Shown: positions 45,595 through 53,747 of the stretch, piece by piece
How the letters are laid out: each line of letters starts with the position of its first letter
How positions within the stretch are numbered: position 1 is the stretch's first letter
Source: UKL13-2 sp036394575
GTDB lineage: Bacteria; Pseudomonadota; Gammaproteobacteria; Burkholderiales; Usitatibacteraceae
Length of the DNA: 64,000 bases
Direction: 5' to 3'
Assembly (NCBI GenBank): GCA_036394575.1
Contig: DASWEY010000077.1
Span: forward strand, 124,001-188,000
Made by a program: the position numbers and the translations under genes
Notes under the pieces: generated by a model
What the model was told of the DNA's origin: nothing
The model's database searches: none
The model's input: the letters and a program-made list of their open reading frames with translations, nothing else

Positions 45595-45660
45595 AAACTC
45601 AAGCATTGGTGCGCCTTCCCGAGCATTTTTGGCCCGGAATGCGCACCAATGCTGGGGTTT
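45595..45660. repeat. 66-bp palindromic repeat, well-paired copy
   Basis: Runs from AAACTCAAGCATTGGTGCG to GCGCACCAATGCTGGGGTTT; centre GAGCATTTTTGGCCCGGAA. The GGTGCG/CGCACC change is compensated in both arms. Confidence 0.9.
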
Positions 45661-45959
45661 CCATTTTTGCTTGCAAGGCAATCCGGCCTGCGTTCCTTCT
45701 GTCCGTATTACTAATTTCGGCACCGCCCGTCGCCATGCGGCAACAGGCCACTCCCACCCCCGCGCAGGTTCCCCGCTGTCCGGTACCAATTTATTCACGT
45801 AATAACAGGGCATTACGCGCACCGGCGTGCTGGCCGCGCCGGTATGGTTGATGGCCATATTTCTGGCCCGACGGTTGCAGATAACTTGGGGTTGCAGCAC
45901 GCAAATGCGCTTTCGCGTGCGGTTTTTTCCCGATCCAAATTCACAACCAAGGGGGAACC
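45661..45959. other. Intergenic stretch before the coiled-coil membrane protein gene
   Basis: Together with the repeat copy, this makes a 405-nt gap inside the cassette. No gene is supported. It must contain the promoter for the next two genes if they are not read from upstream. Confidence 0.5.
45897..45928 (+). terminator. Possible rho-independent terminator inside the cassette
   Basis: GCACGC and GCGTGC form a 6-bp stem with a 12-nt loop, followed by GGTTTTTT. It lies about 30 nt before the next start codon, so it could also be an attenuating element. The stem is short. Confidence 0.4.
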
Positions 45960-47459
45960 ATGTCAATCCTGGAATCGATGCTCATCTGGCCGGACCGCCC
46001 GTTGCCGTCACTGCTGGTACTGCTGCTCGTGCTGTTGCCGTTTCTGTACGCAGCTCGCGATCCGGTGCACGCCTTGCTCAGAAGCGCGTGCCGCGCCATC
46101 GCCAATCCACTGCGGCTGAGCGCGCGCTGGCTGGGCGATGCCGGTTTGCGCCTGCAGCATCGCAACCGCGAAGTGCTGCTCGCGCACGGCGGCCATGAAG
46201 TGAAGCTGACGATCGAGCGCGAACTTGAGCGCGTGACCGCGCTGGTACAGCGCGACCTCGAGGGTTACCCGGTGCTGCAGCGCAAGATGATGGACGAGAT
46301 CACCCGCATCGAGGAAGACTACAAGAAAAGCGGCGAAGTGCCGCCGCCGCCGCCGGAGTGGGTCAAGGCCATTGAGGCCATGGCCAAGGTCAAGCCCGGC
46401 AGCGATGGCGTGCTCGAGCGAATTCTCACCGACATTCGCAAGTCGATCGACAGTATTTATGTGCTGGTGGTGGCGGAATATCGCAGCGCCTATCAGGCCC
46501 GACACCGCATCCTGAAAGGCTTTCTGCCGTTCTGGCGCTCGGTCGAGCAGACCCTGAGCCGCATGGACCGCAACATTACCAGCCTGCAGAGCAGTGCGGC
46601 GAAGATCGATGCCAATGTGCTGAAGCTCGAAAAAATTGCGGCGCGCGACAATGACGCCGCCAATGTGCTGGCGGCCTCGACCGCGACGCAATTTTTTGTC
46701 GCCGGCCTGGTGATGCTGATTGCCTTTGGCGGCGCTTTCGTCAACTTCAAGCTGATCGCGCTGCCGATGTCGGCGATGGTCGGCGGTGGCGACTACATCA
46801 CCGCCAACCTGCAGGCCTCCGAACTCGCCGCGCTGGTGATCATCCTGTTCGAGACCCTGATGGGCCTGTTTCTGATGGAAACGCTGCGTTTCACCAGCCT
46901 GTTTCCCCTCGGCAACATCACCGAAAAAATGCGCCGCCGCCTGATGTGGGCATCGCTCACCATCCTGCTGGTGCTGGCCGGTTTCGAAGTCGCGCTGGCG
47001 GTGATGCGCGACGTCATCATCACCGCCGATGTGGCGCTCAAGCAGCAACTTGGCGCCGCCGCCGGCGCGGCGCACGTCGAGACCGGCTGGGTCAACAAGA
47101 TCCCCACCTTCGGCCAGATGATCCTCGGTTTCACCCTGCCCTTCGCGCTGGCCTTCGTGGCCATTCCGCTCGACTACTTCGTCAATGCCGGTCGCACGGT
47201 TGTCGGCGCGGCGCTGGAGTTTGCATTGCGCGGATCGGCGCTCCTGCTGCGCCTTGCCGCCAACCTGATCCGGGGGACGGGCAATCTGGCGATCATGCTC
47301 TATGACGTGCTCATCTTCGTGCCGCTGGCGATCGAACGCGCGGTGGCCAGCTACCGTGCAGGAAGCGCCCGCAACAATGCCTCGCGCCCCGCCTCCTCTT
47401 CTTCCTCCTCTTCCTTATCGTCGCTCGAACAAGCGGCCGTACCCAAGGAGGTGTCATGA
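45960..47459 (+). CDS. Coiled-coil multi-pass membrane protein, unknown function
   Basis: 499 residues. An N-terminal helix (LPSLLVLLLVLLPFLYA) is followed by a charged, largely helical region to about residue 240 that includes a likely coiled coil (SRMDRNITSLQSSAAKIDAN). Four further transmembrane helices follow (near 245-260, 282-302, 325-345, 385-405; for example ALVIILFETLMGLFLMETLR). The C-terminus is Ser-rich (ASSSSSSS). AAGGGGG lies just upstream. Its stop overlaps the VWA gene by 4 nt. I recognise no family; the layout suggests a sensor or scaffold in the inner membrane. Confidence 0.7.
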   Translation: MSILESMLIWPDRPLPSLLVLLLVLLPFLYAARDPVHALLRSACRAIANPLRLSARWLGDAGLRLQHRNREVLLAHGGHEVKLTIERELERVTALVQRDLEGYPVLQRKMMDEITRIEEDYKKSGEVPPPPPEWVKAIEAMAKVKPGSDGVLERILTDIRKSIDSIYVLVVAEYRSAYQARHRILKGFLPFWRSVEQTLSRMDRNITSLQSSAAKIDANVLKLEKIAARDNDAANVLAASTATQFFVAGLVMLIAFGGAFVNFKLIALPMSAMVGGGDYITANLQASELAALVIILFETLMGLFLMETLRFTSLFPLGNITEKMRRRLMWASLTILLVLAGFEVALAVMRDVIITADVALKQQLGAAAGAAHVETGWVNKIPTFGQMILGFTLPFALAFVAIPLDYFVNAGRTVVGAALEFALRGSALLLRLAANLIRGTGNLAIMLYDVLIFVPLAIERAVASYRAGSARNNASRPASSSSSSSLSSLEQAAVPKEVS

Positions 47460-48145
47460 AAACGCGCTCGCGTTTCGCCAAAACGCTCTCGCGTGCCACC
47501 GCGCTCGGCCTGCTGCTCTTGTTTGCTGCCTGCGCGCCCAAGACCAATCACAGCCAGGCGGTATACATGCTCGTCGACACCTCCGGCACCTACACCCGCG
47601 AGACCGGCAAGGCGCAAGGGGTGGTGAACTACCTGCTGGGCACACTCAATCCCGGTGACGCCCTGGCGGTCGGGCGGGTCAAGAGCCGCAGTTTCAGCGA
47701 AAAGGATATTGTCGCCAAAGTGAGCCTCGGCAAAGATCCCATGGCGGTCAATGCGCAAAAGCGCGCGTTCAGCGAGCAGATCGCGGAATTCACCAAAGCG
47801 ACCAAGGACAGCAAGGGCAGCAGCTACACCGACATCACCGGCGGCATCTTGCAGGCCGCCGAGTTTCTGAACGAATCCCAGGCCGGCAGCAAGACCATCG
47901 TGATCTTCTCGGATATGCAGGAAGAGCTCGACTACAAGACCGTGCGCGATTTCCCGATCAGGCTCGACGGCATTCACATTGTCGCGCTCAATGTCAGCAA
48001 GCTCGACACCGACAACGTCGACCCGCGCCGCTATCTCGACCGGCTGGCGTGGTGGCAGGAGCGCACCCGCGTCGCCGGCGCGGCGGATTGGAAAGTCGTC
48101 AACGACATGGAGCATCTCGACCGTATCTTCAAGAAAAGCGGCTGA
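47456..48145 (+). CDS. VWA-domain lipoprotein
   Basis: 229 residues. A lipoprotein signal with lipobox LFAAC puts the lipidated Cys at 26. The mature protein is a von Willebrand A fold: YMLVDTSGTYTRE carries an Asp41-x-Ser-x-Thr metal-site motif, SYTDITGGILQAAEFL the second-loop Thr/Asp, and TIVIFSDMQEE the third. It thus probably binds a divalent metal and a protein partner at the membrane surface. AAGGAGG lies 6 nt upstream, and ATGA overlaps the previous gene, so it is co-translated with the coiled-coil membrane protein. Confidence 0.85.
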   Translation: MKTRSRFAKTLSRATALGLLLLFAACAPKTNHSQAVYMLVDTSGTYTRETGKAQGVVNYLLGTLNPGDALAVGRVKSRSFSEKDIVAKVSLGKDPMAVNAQKRAFSEQIAEFTKATKDSKGSSYTDITGGILQAAEFLNESQAGSKTIVIFSDMQEELDYKTVRDFPIRLDGIHIVALNVSKLDTDNVDPRRYLDRLAWWQERTRVAGAADWKVVNDMEHLDRIFKKSG

Positions 48146-48149
48146 GGGA

Positions 48150-48233
48150 ACGCAGGCCGGGCGCGTTTATTACTTTCCGGTTGAGGGCAGTACGGCCATG
48201 CTGAGTGCCGCAGATCTCGTCATTCCAGCGTAG
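48150..48233 (+). pseudogene. Remnant of a second CCG-protein C-terminal module
   Basis: In the frame ending with TAG at 48231-48233 the sequence reads AGRVYYFPVEGSTAMLSAAD, similar to SGRVYYFSATGNTAAVDEGD of the protein at 45228-45554. DNA similarity begins just after the VWA stop codon. The match ends where the inverted repeat at 48218 starts, so the rest of the module is missing. There is no start codon or ribosome-binding site. Confidence 0.65.
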
Positions 48234-48302
48234 GCTGGAATCCAGCCCTGTGTACATTCAAACCTTTGGAAGGACTGGGTCCCAGCCTACGCTGGGACGA
48301 CG
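48218..48302. repeat. Inverted repeat of the GTCATTCC...GGAAT class
   Basis: Arms CGTCATTCCAGCGTAGGCTG (48218 onward) and CAGCCTACGCTGGGACGACG (ending 48302) pair over about 28 nt, with a 29-nt loop. This resembles widespread intergenic palindromes of betaproteobacteria. It interrupts the CCG-module remnant. Confidence 0.8.
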
Positions 48303-48326
48303 AGGGTTTGAGGTTTGTAAAATGAC

Positions 48327-48392
48327 AAACTCAAGCATTGGCGCAGAGTTCCAGCCGTTTTTGCTCCGAGAGCCGCGCCAGTGCTTGACTTT
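48327..48392. repeat. 66-bp palindromic repeat, well-paired copy
   Basis: Runs from AAACTCAAGCATTGGCGCAG to GCGCCAGTGCTTGACTTT. The CAAGC/GCTTG change is compensated in both arms. It ends 5 nt before the stop codon of the convergent yihY-type gene. Confidence 0.85.
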
Positions 48393-48397
48393 GAAAT

Positions 48398-49309
48398 TTA
48401 CACAACGGGCGTTTCCACCTTGGCCACCACATGGCCGCCGCCGATTTTTTCGTACTCCGCAATCACCTGCGCCCCCACCAACAACAGCGTGGCGGCAATC
48501 TCGAAACTCAATAGCACCACGATCGCAGTAGTGAGCGAGCCATAGACCACATTCACCTGCGAAAGCGTGCTGAAGTACCACACCAGGCTGTGGCGAATGA
48601 TTTCCCACAGCAGCCCGGCGGTGCCGCCGCCGATCAGCGCATGGCGCACCGAGATGCGCCCCACCGGCATGAAATAGTAGATCGAGGAAATCATCAGGAT
48701 TTCCACCACCACCGCGATCAGGTAAAGCGTCGCCTTCGACAGCCCGCTCAATGACCAGCTCGCGCCGAACACCAGCAGATTTTCCTGGCCGAAGGCGAGC
48801 AGATTTGCCAGCACCACAGTGCCGGCGAACAGCGCGAACGCGATGAAGGCGATATAGCAAAGCGGAAACGCCAGCGAGACCAGCAAGGAGCGCTTGCGCG
48901 TCGCCAGGCGATGCAGAAAAATCACCGAGATCGCACTCTCCAGCACGCGAAAAGCCAGTGTGCTGAAAAACAGCAGCGTGCCAAACAGCACCCAGCCCAA
49001 TACCGCGCGATGCGCCAGAAACGCCGCCAGCTCCCGCACCAGCGCCACCGACTGCCCCGGCACCACCCACTCCAGCGCGCGACGCAAAGTCTCGAACAAG
49101 GCCGCCTGCTCGACAAAATGCGAGAGCCCGATCACCACCAGGATCAACAGCGGCACGATCGACAGCAAGGTGTAATACGCCACCGCGCCGGCCAGCAACA
49201 AACCCTGATTGGCATTGAAGGCGCGCAACACCTGCAGCGCAAAGGCGGCCGGGTGCTTGATGATGTGATTGGTTTCGGGGCTGACTAGGGGGAGGTCGGG
49301 GATGGGCAT
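48398..49309 (-). CDS. YihY/BrkB family inner-membrane protein
   Basis: 303 residues with six transmembrane helices. Motifs AFNANQGLLLAGAVAYYTLL, SIVPLLILVVIGLSHF, AFRVLESAISVIFLHRL and YYFMPVGRISVRHALIGGGT fit the YihY/BrkB family. These were once annotated as ribonuclease BN, which is not supported; the true function is unsettled, with export or envelope roles proposed. It lies downstream of the nuclease-like gene in the same direction. Confidence 0.88.
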   Translation of the reverse strand: MPIPDLPLVSPETNHIIKHPAAFALQVLRAFNANQGLLLAGAVAYYTLLSIVPLLILVVIGLSHFVEQAALFETLRRALEWVVPGQSVALVRELAAFLAHRAVLGWVLFGTLLFFSTLAFRVLESAISVIFLHRLATRKRSLLVSLAFPLCYIAFIAFALFAGTVVLANLLAFGQENLLVFGASWSLSGLSKATLYLIAVVVEILMISSIYYFMPVGRISVRHALIGGGTAGLLWEIIRHSLVWYFSTLSQVNVVYGSLTTAIVVLLSFEIAATLLLVGAQVIAEYEKIGGGHVVAKVETPVV

Positions 49310-49373
49310 GAAAACCTATAGCTATTCTGGAGGCGACAGACGCCTACTTTCATAAAGCACAATTCAAAGGCGA

Positions 49374-50993
49374 CTACGCAAATGGCCAATTACTAACGAA
49401 AGGGCTTCTGCCGTAATAATTTCGAAACGCCAAAGTAACTCGCCTCCCCCCGGTTCCGCCGTATGCAGTCATAGCCCTTTCCATCCAAATATTTTCGGCA
49501 TCTTGCAAAAAAGAAGGCAACGCATATGGATCTGAAATTTTAAGAATCTGTTCACCAACCATGACACGTCGTGAAGGATCCGCAGTCAGCTCACGATCTC
49601 TCATCTCTTCAACAAATTTCAAAATACTAGTCTCACCCTGCTGGCTCAGCGTGGTGAGGAAATCTAATCCATCTGCGGTAAGCAAGACAATTTGCTCTAG
49701 CGGCACTGGAAGAATACCGCCATAGTCCGCCACTAATCTGGCAATCCTCTCCTTGCCAGTACGCTCAGCAACATCCACACCTGTACCTAAATAATGTTGA
49801 TCAGTCGTAACGATTAGTAAGAAAATATTTGGGTCCGAATTAATTCCTAATCCATCAAAACGCCCAGATCGAATTAACTTAGCAGTAGACTGCCCCTGAT
49901 CGATAGCCTTAATTATGGAAGTCTTAAATCTATCTCCAATTTGCACATCTTCAAATGCGGACTGAGTCGCCTCGTCTGCATCTTTAATCTTCGATTCAAC
50001 CAAAATTATCGTTTGGCCAAAATTCAATAAGAAATCTACAACACGCTCATTCGGCTGAAGAAATTTTTTCAGGTCCGCTTCGGACACAAAATTATGGCAA
50101 AGACTTTTGACTGCAGTTGAAACATATTTAGTTTCAAAAACTCTGCCAAACTCAGCAATGAGATTTTTATCGTCCGCATCACGTATCGACTGAATGAATA
50201 CATCCCCGAGCGAACGAAGCAGGAGCTTCGGTGACCACATGACATATTTTCGCTTGGATATTTCAAAAAGCGGTTTAGATCGAAAGGCCGGACGATGCAT
50301 TGCAGAAAGTACGGAAATTGATTTTTTCCCGTCAGCAGAGAAGCGCATCCTCAATTGCGCTTGATTTGCTCCAAGGATCTCGAAAATTGCATTCAGCTTC
50401 TCTTTTGGGAACCATGGATTCCGTGCTAAAAGCCCCAATGCCGTGAGCGGCTGACCAGGCGAATTTATTGCATGAACCCCTAAGAGGTGGCTGCCTAAAA
50501 TTAGGTCCATCCCCGATAGGTTGTTCGGGAAAATTGATTGCGACAAAAGTCTGTGATTTGGAGGCAATTGATTGGTAATGAAGAATTGGCGCAGAAGATC
50601 AAAGCGTGGCGCAGTTTGGAACTCGAATTGCTGGAAGGCAATCGCTCTTAGCGCACCAACTCCACGAGATTTCACTAAAAATGTAGGAGCAAATCCATGT
50701 ACGATTTCATGGGTCGCCTGAAAGAGCATTTCGAATGCAGAACGTGTTAATACGCTTCGCCCTTTTTCTGGACAATCTTGATCAGCTAACACCCATTGGG
50801 CCAAGCGCTGATTCACAAAAGGCAATTGTCTTAAGTATTCAAGCCCGTCCGTTGTTTTTTGTTCGTCTTGTGCTCGCTGCGCGCATGCCCATAAGATTGG
50901 ACCAAACCCATACTTGCGCCATGTAAGGCGAAGATTTTCAATTTTTTGTTGGATGCCCTCAAACGACGGGTCTTCCTCATCAAAAGAATCCAT
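49374..50993 (-). CDS. AT-rich gene for a putative PD-(D/E)XK nuclease, possible defence gene
   Basis: 539 residues, not recognised as a named family. The C-terminal half carries RVVDFLLNFGQ followed by TIILVESK: Asp320, then Glu333-x-Lys335, spaced and hydrophobically framed like a PD-(D/E)XK nuclease core, with IDQGQSTAKLIRSGRF as the following helix. The N-terminal 300 residues are of unknown fold. Base use is unlike its neighbours: three sampled 60-nt lines are 43-48% GC against 62% in a radA line. The ATG at 50993 lies 7 nt after the radA stop. A restriction or anti-phage role is inferred only from motif and composition. Confidence 0.7.
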   Translation of the reverse strand: MDSFDEEDPSFEGIQQKIENLRLTWRKYGFGPILWACAQRAQDEQKTTDGLEYLRQLPFVNQRLAQWVLADQDCPEKGRSVLTRSAFEMLFQATHEIVHGFAPTFLVKSRGVGALRAIAFQQFEFQTAPRFDLLRQFFITNQLPPNHRLLSQSIFPNNLSGMDLILGSHLLGVHAINSPGQPLTALGLLARNPWFPKEKLNAIFEILGANQAQLRMRFSADGKKSISVLSAMHRPAFRSKPLFEISKRKYVMWSPKLLLRSLGDVFIQSIRDADDKNLIAEFGRVFETKYVSTAVKSLCHNFVSEADLKKFLQPNERVVDFLLNFGQTIILVESKIKDADEATQSAFEDVQIGDRFKTSIIKAIDQGQSTAKLIRSGRFDGLGINSDPNIFLLIVTTDQHYLGTGVDVAERTGKERIARLVADYGGILPVPLEQIVLLTADGLDFLTTLSQQGETSILKFVEEMRDRELTADPSRRVMVGEQILKISDPYALPSFLQDAENIWMERAMTAYGGTGGRRVTLAFRNYYGRSPFVSNWPFA

Positions 50994-51000
50994 TTGGGCG

Positions 51001-52371
51001 CTAGCCGCCACGGCAATATTCCACCGCCTGCTCCACCCTCTCCACCGCAATAATCTCCAGCCCCTCGATCTTCTGCTTGGGCTTGTTCGCCTTGGGAATG
51101 ATCGCGTGCGTAAACCCCAGCTTGGCCGCCTCGCGCAGCCGCTCCTGCCCGCGCTGCACCGGACGCACTTCACCGGCCAGCCCTACTTCGCCGAACACCA
51201 CATGCTTGGCCGGCAGGGCCTTGTTCTTGAGGCTGGAGACGATGGCGAGCAGCACCGCCAGGTCGGCGCCGGGTTCGTCGATCTTGACGCCGCCGACGGC
51301 GTTGATGAATACATCCTGGTCGAAGCAGGCGATGCCGGCGTGGCGGTGCAGCACCGCCAGCAACATGGCCAGGCGATTCTGTTCGAGGCCGACCGAGAGG
51401 CGCTTGGGGTTCATATGCGCTTCATCGACCAGCGCCTGGATTTCCACCAGCAGGGGGCGCGTGCCTTCCTGTGTGACCATCACGCAGCTGCCGGGCACAT
51501 TATTGCTGTGCTGTGAAAGAAACATCGCCGAGGGGTTGGTGACTTCGCGCAGGCCCTTCTCGGTCATGGCGAATACGCCGATTTCATTGACGGCGCCGAA
51601 ACGGTTTTTGACGGCGCGGATCAGGCGGAACGAGGAATGCGTATCGCCCTCAAAATAGAGCACCGTATCGACCATATGCTCGAGCACGCGCGGCCCGGCG
51701 AGCGCGCCCTCTTTCGTGACATGGCCGACGAGGATGATGGTGGTGCCGGTGGATTTGGCGAAGCGCGTCAGATGCGCGGCGCACTCGCGCACCTGCGCAA
51801 CCGAGCCGGGCGCCGAGGTGAGCGCGGCGGAATAAACGGTCTGGATGGAATCGATCACCGCGACTTGCGGCTTCTCGGCGGCGAGGGTGGCCTGGATTTT
51901 TTCCAGCTCGATTTCAGCGAGCAGTTTGACGTCGTGCGTATCCAGCGCGAGGCGGTTGGCGCGCATGGCGATTTGCTGCGGCGATTCCTCGCCGCTGACA
52001 TACAGCACGCTGGAGGATGCCGAAATCGCGCACAGGGCCTGCAGCAGCATGGTCGATTTGCCGATGCCGGGATCGCCGCCGATCAGCACCACCCCGCCGC
52101 CGACCAGGCCGCCGCCGAGCACGCGATCGAATTCGCCGATGCCGGTGGCCTGGCGCGGGATGTCCTCGGTCTTGACCTTGGAAAGATCGAGCACCTTGCC
52201 GCGCTCGGCATGGACGCCGGCCAGCGTGGAGAAGCGATTGCCGCCGGTGGTGGCCTCGGCGACGGACTCGATCAGCGTGTTCCAGGCATTGCAATGCGGG
52301 CACTGGCCCTGCCATTTCAGGGATTGCCCGCCGCATTCGCTACAGACGTAGATGGTTTTTGCTTTGGCCAT
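51001..52371 (-). CDS. radA: DNA repair protein RadA (Sms)
   Basis: 456 residues. RecA-like ATPase that drives branch migration in recombination. An N-terminal C4 zinc finger (Cys10, 13, 24, 27: CSECGGQSLKWQGQCPHC), Walker A GGDPGIGKST near 95, the RadA-specific KNRFG near 257 and a C-terminal Lon-like domain (VGLEQNRLAMLLAVLHRHAG, VFGEVGLAGEVRPV). Full length. The AT-rich nuclease-like gene has been placed directly after its stop. Confidence 0.96.
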   Translation of the reverse strand: MAKAKTIYVCSECGGQSLKWQGQCPHCNAWNTLIESVAEATTGGNRFSTLAGVHAERGKVLDLSKVKTEDIPRQATGIGEFDRVLGGGLVGGGVVLIGGDPGIGKSTMLLQALCAISASSSVLYVSGEESPQQIAMRANRLALDTHDVKLLAEIELEKIQATLAAEKPQVAVIDSIQTVYSAALTSAPGSVAQVRECAAHLTRFAKSTGTTIILVGHVTKEGALAGPRVLEHMVDTVLYFEGDTHSSFRLIRAVKNRFGAVNEIGVFAMTEKGLREVTNPSAMFLSQHSNNVPGSCVMVTQEGTRPLLVEIQALVDEAHMNPKRLSVGLEQNRLAMLLAVLHRHAGIACFDQDVFINAVGGVKIDEPGADLAVLLAIVSSLKNKALPAKHVVFGEVGLAGEVRPVQRGQERLREAAKLGFTHAIIPKANKPKQKIEGLEIIAVERVEQAVEYCRGG

Positions 52372-52420
52372 TTTTGCTCAGCACCCGGTGGTTGTAGGTT
52401 GTCGCCGCGGATTTAGTCCG

Positions 52421-52494
52421 GGGCCCAATTTTTGGCAGCACTTCGTGGAGGCAAAATTGGATCCCGGCCCGGCAACCAAAATGAGCCGGGATGA
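52421..52494. repeat. Composite intergenic palindromes
   Basis: CCAATTTT (52425) pairs with AAAATTGG (52453), and ATCCCGGC (52461) with GCCGGGAT (52485), ending GATGACGG. This is the GTCAT/GGGAT class seen at 48218-48302. It lies between alr and radA. Confidence 0.6.
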
Positions 52495-52593
52495 CGGTGA
52501 TTATTTGACCTTGGTCGATCCTGGATCGCAGCGAAGGCGCCATCAGTGAAGCCTGCAACTTGCGCCTGCAGGATTCCAGGTTTGGCCGCACCC

Positions 52594-53697
52594 TCAATCC
52601 ACTTCCACCACCGGCACCCGCGGCGCCAGCGCGCACATCAGTTCATAACCGACGGTACCGGCGGCCTTGGCGACATCGTCGATGGGCAGGCCCTCGCCCC
52701 ATAGCGTGACCGGGGCACCATTGTGCACATGCGGCAATTCGGCGAGGTCCACGCACAGCATATCCATGGACACGCGCCCCACAGTGCGGGTGAGTTTGCC
52801 ACTGACCATCACCGGCGTGCCGGCCGCATTGCCGCCGGGCGCATGGCGCGGATAGCCGTCGCCATAGCCGCAGGCGACGACGCCGACGCGCATATGTTTC
52901 TTGGCGACATAGAGGCCGCCATAGCCGACCATCTCGCCGGGTTCAAGGGTCTGCACGGCGATGATTTCGCTGCGCAGGGCCATCACCGGCTTGAGGCCAA
53001 GCTCGGCGGCGCTGATATCGTCGAACGGCGTGGCGCCGTACAGCATGATGCCGGGGCGCACCCAGTCGCGGTGCGTCTCCGGGTAGCGCAGCATCGCGGC
53101 CGAATTGGCCACGCTTTGCGTGAAGCCCTTTTTGGCGAAGGATTCCTTGGCGGCGCGCACGATCTCGGCAAAACGCCGCATCTGCTCGGTGACGCCGGCC
53201 TTGCCGTCCGCGGTGGCGAAATGGGTCATGAAGGTGACCGCACCGATATTGCGATGGCTGGCCGCCGTATTGACGGCGTAGCCGGACATCGGCCCTTTCA
53301 GGCCGAGGCGGTTCATGCCGGTGTTGAACTTGAGAAAAATATCCAGCGGGCGATCGAGCTCGGCATCGGCCAGGGCCTTGATTTGTTCGAGGTCGCGCAC
53401 TGCGGGCATCAGGCGGTGCTGCGCATACAGCGGCAGTTCGTCGGCGCCGAAAAATCCTTCGAGCATCAGGATCGGCTGGGTGAGGCCGCGCTTGCGCAGG
53501 GCCAGCGCGCTGTCGAGTTCCAGCGTGGCGAAGGCATCGGCATCGCGCAGGGCGCGCGCCACGCGCTCGACGCCGTGCCCGTAGGCATTGGCCTTGAGCA
53601 CCGCGAACACCTGCGATTTGGGGGCCTTGGCTTTGGCCAGCGCGTAATTGTGACGAAGGGCGGAGAGCGAGATTTCAGCGCGGATCGGACGGGTCAT
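52594..53697 (-). CDS. alr: Alanine racemase
   Basis: 367 residues. PLP enzyme interconverting L- and D-alanine for peptidoglycan. The PLP lysine is Lys35 in FAVLKANAYGHG; KFNTGMNRLGLK, NSAAMLRYPE, GYGDGYPR and VGRVSMDMLCVDL (with the second active-site region) are present. Alr-radA adjacency is common in betaproteobacteria. It lies between dnaB (upstream, 50 nt) and radA. Confidence 0.95.
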   Translation of the reverse strand: MTRPIRAEISLSALRHNYALAKAKAPKSQVFAVLKANAYGHGVERVARALRDADAFATLELDSALALRKRGLTQPILMLEGFFGADELPLYAQHRLMPAVRDLEQIKALADAELDRPLDIFLKFNTGMNRLGLKGPMSGYAVNTAASHRNIGAVTFMTHFATADGKAGVTEQMRRFAEIVRAAKESFAKKGFTQSVANSAAMLRYPETHRDWVRPGIMLYGATPFDDISAAELGLKPVMALRSEIIAVQTLEPGEMVGYGGLYVAKKHMRVGVVACGYGDGYPRHAPGGNAAGTPVMVSGKLTRTVGRVSMDMLCVDLAELPHVHNGAPVTLWGEGLPIDDVAKAAGTVGYELMCALAPRVPVVEVD

Positions 53698-53747
53698 GGC
53701 GTCATTCTGTCACAGGCGGCGCCGCGGTCGCGGCGACGATCGGGCGC

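Noticed and set aside
48398..49309. Ribonuclease BN annotation for the YihY/BrkB protein
   Set aside because: The sequence is a six-helix membrane protein with no nuclease motif; the old name comes from a mistaken assignment.
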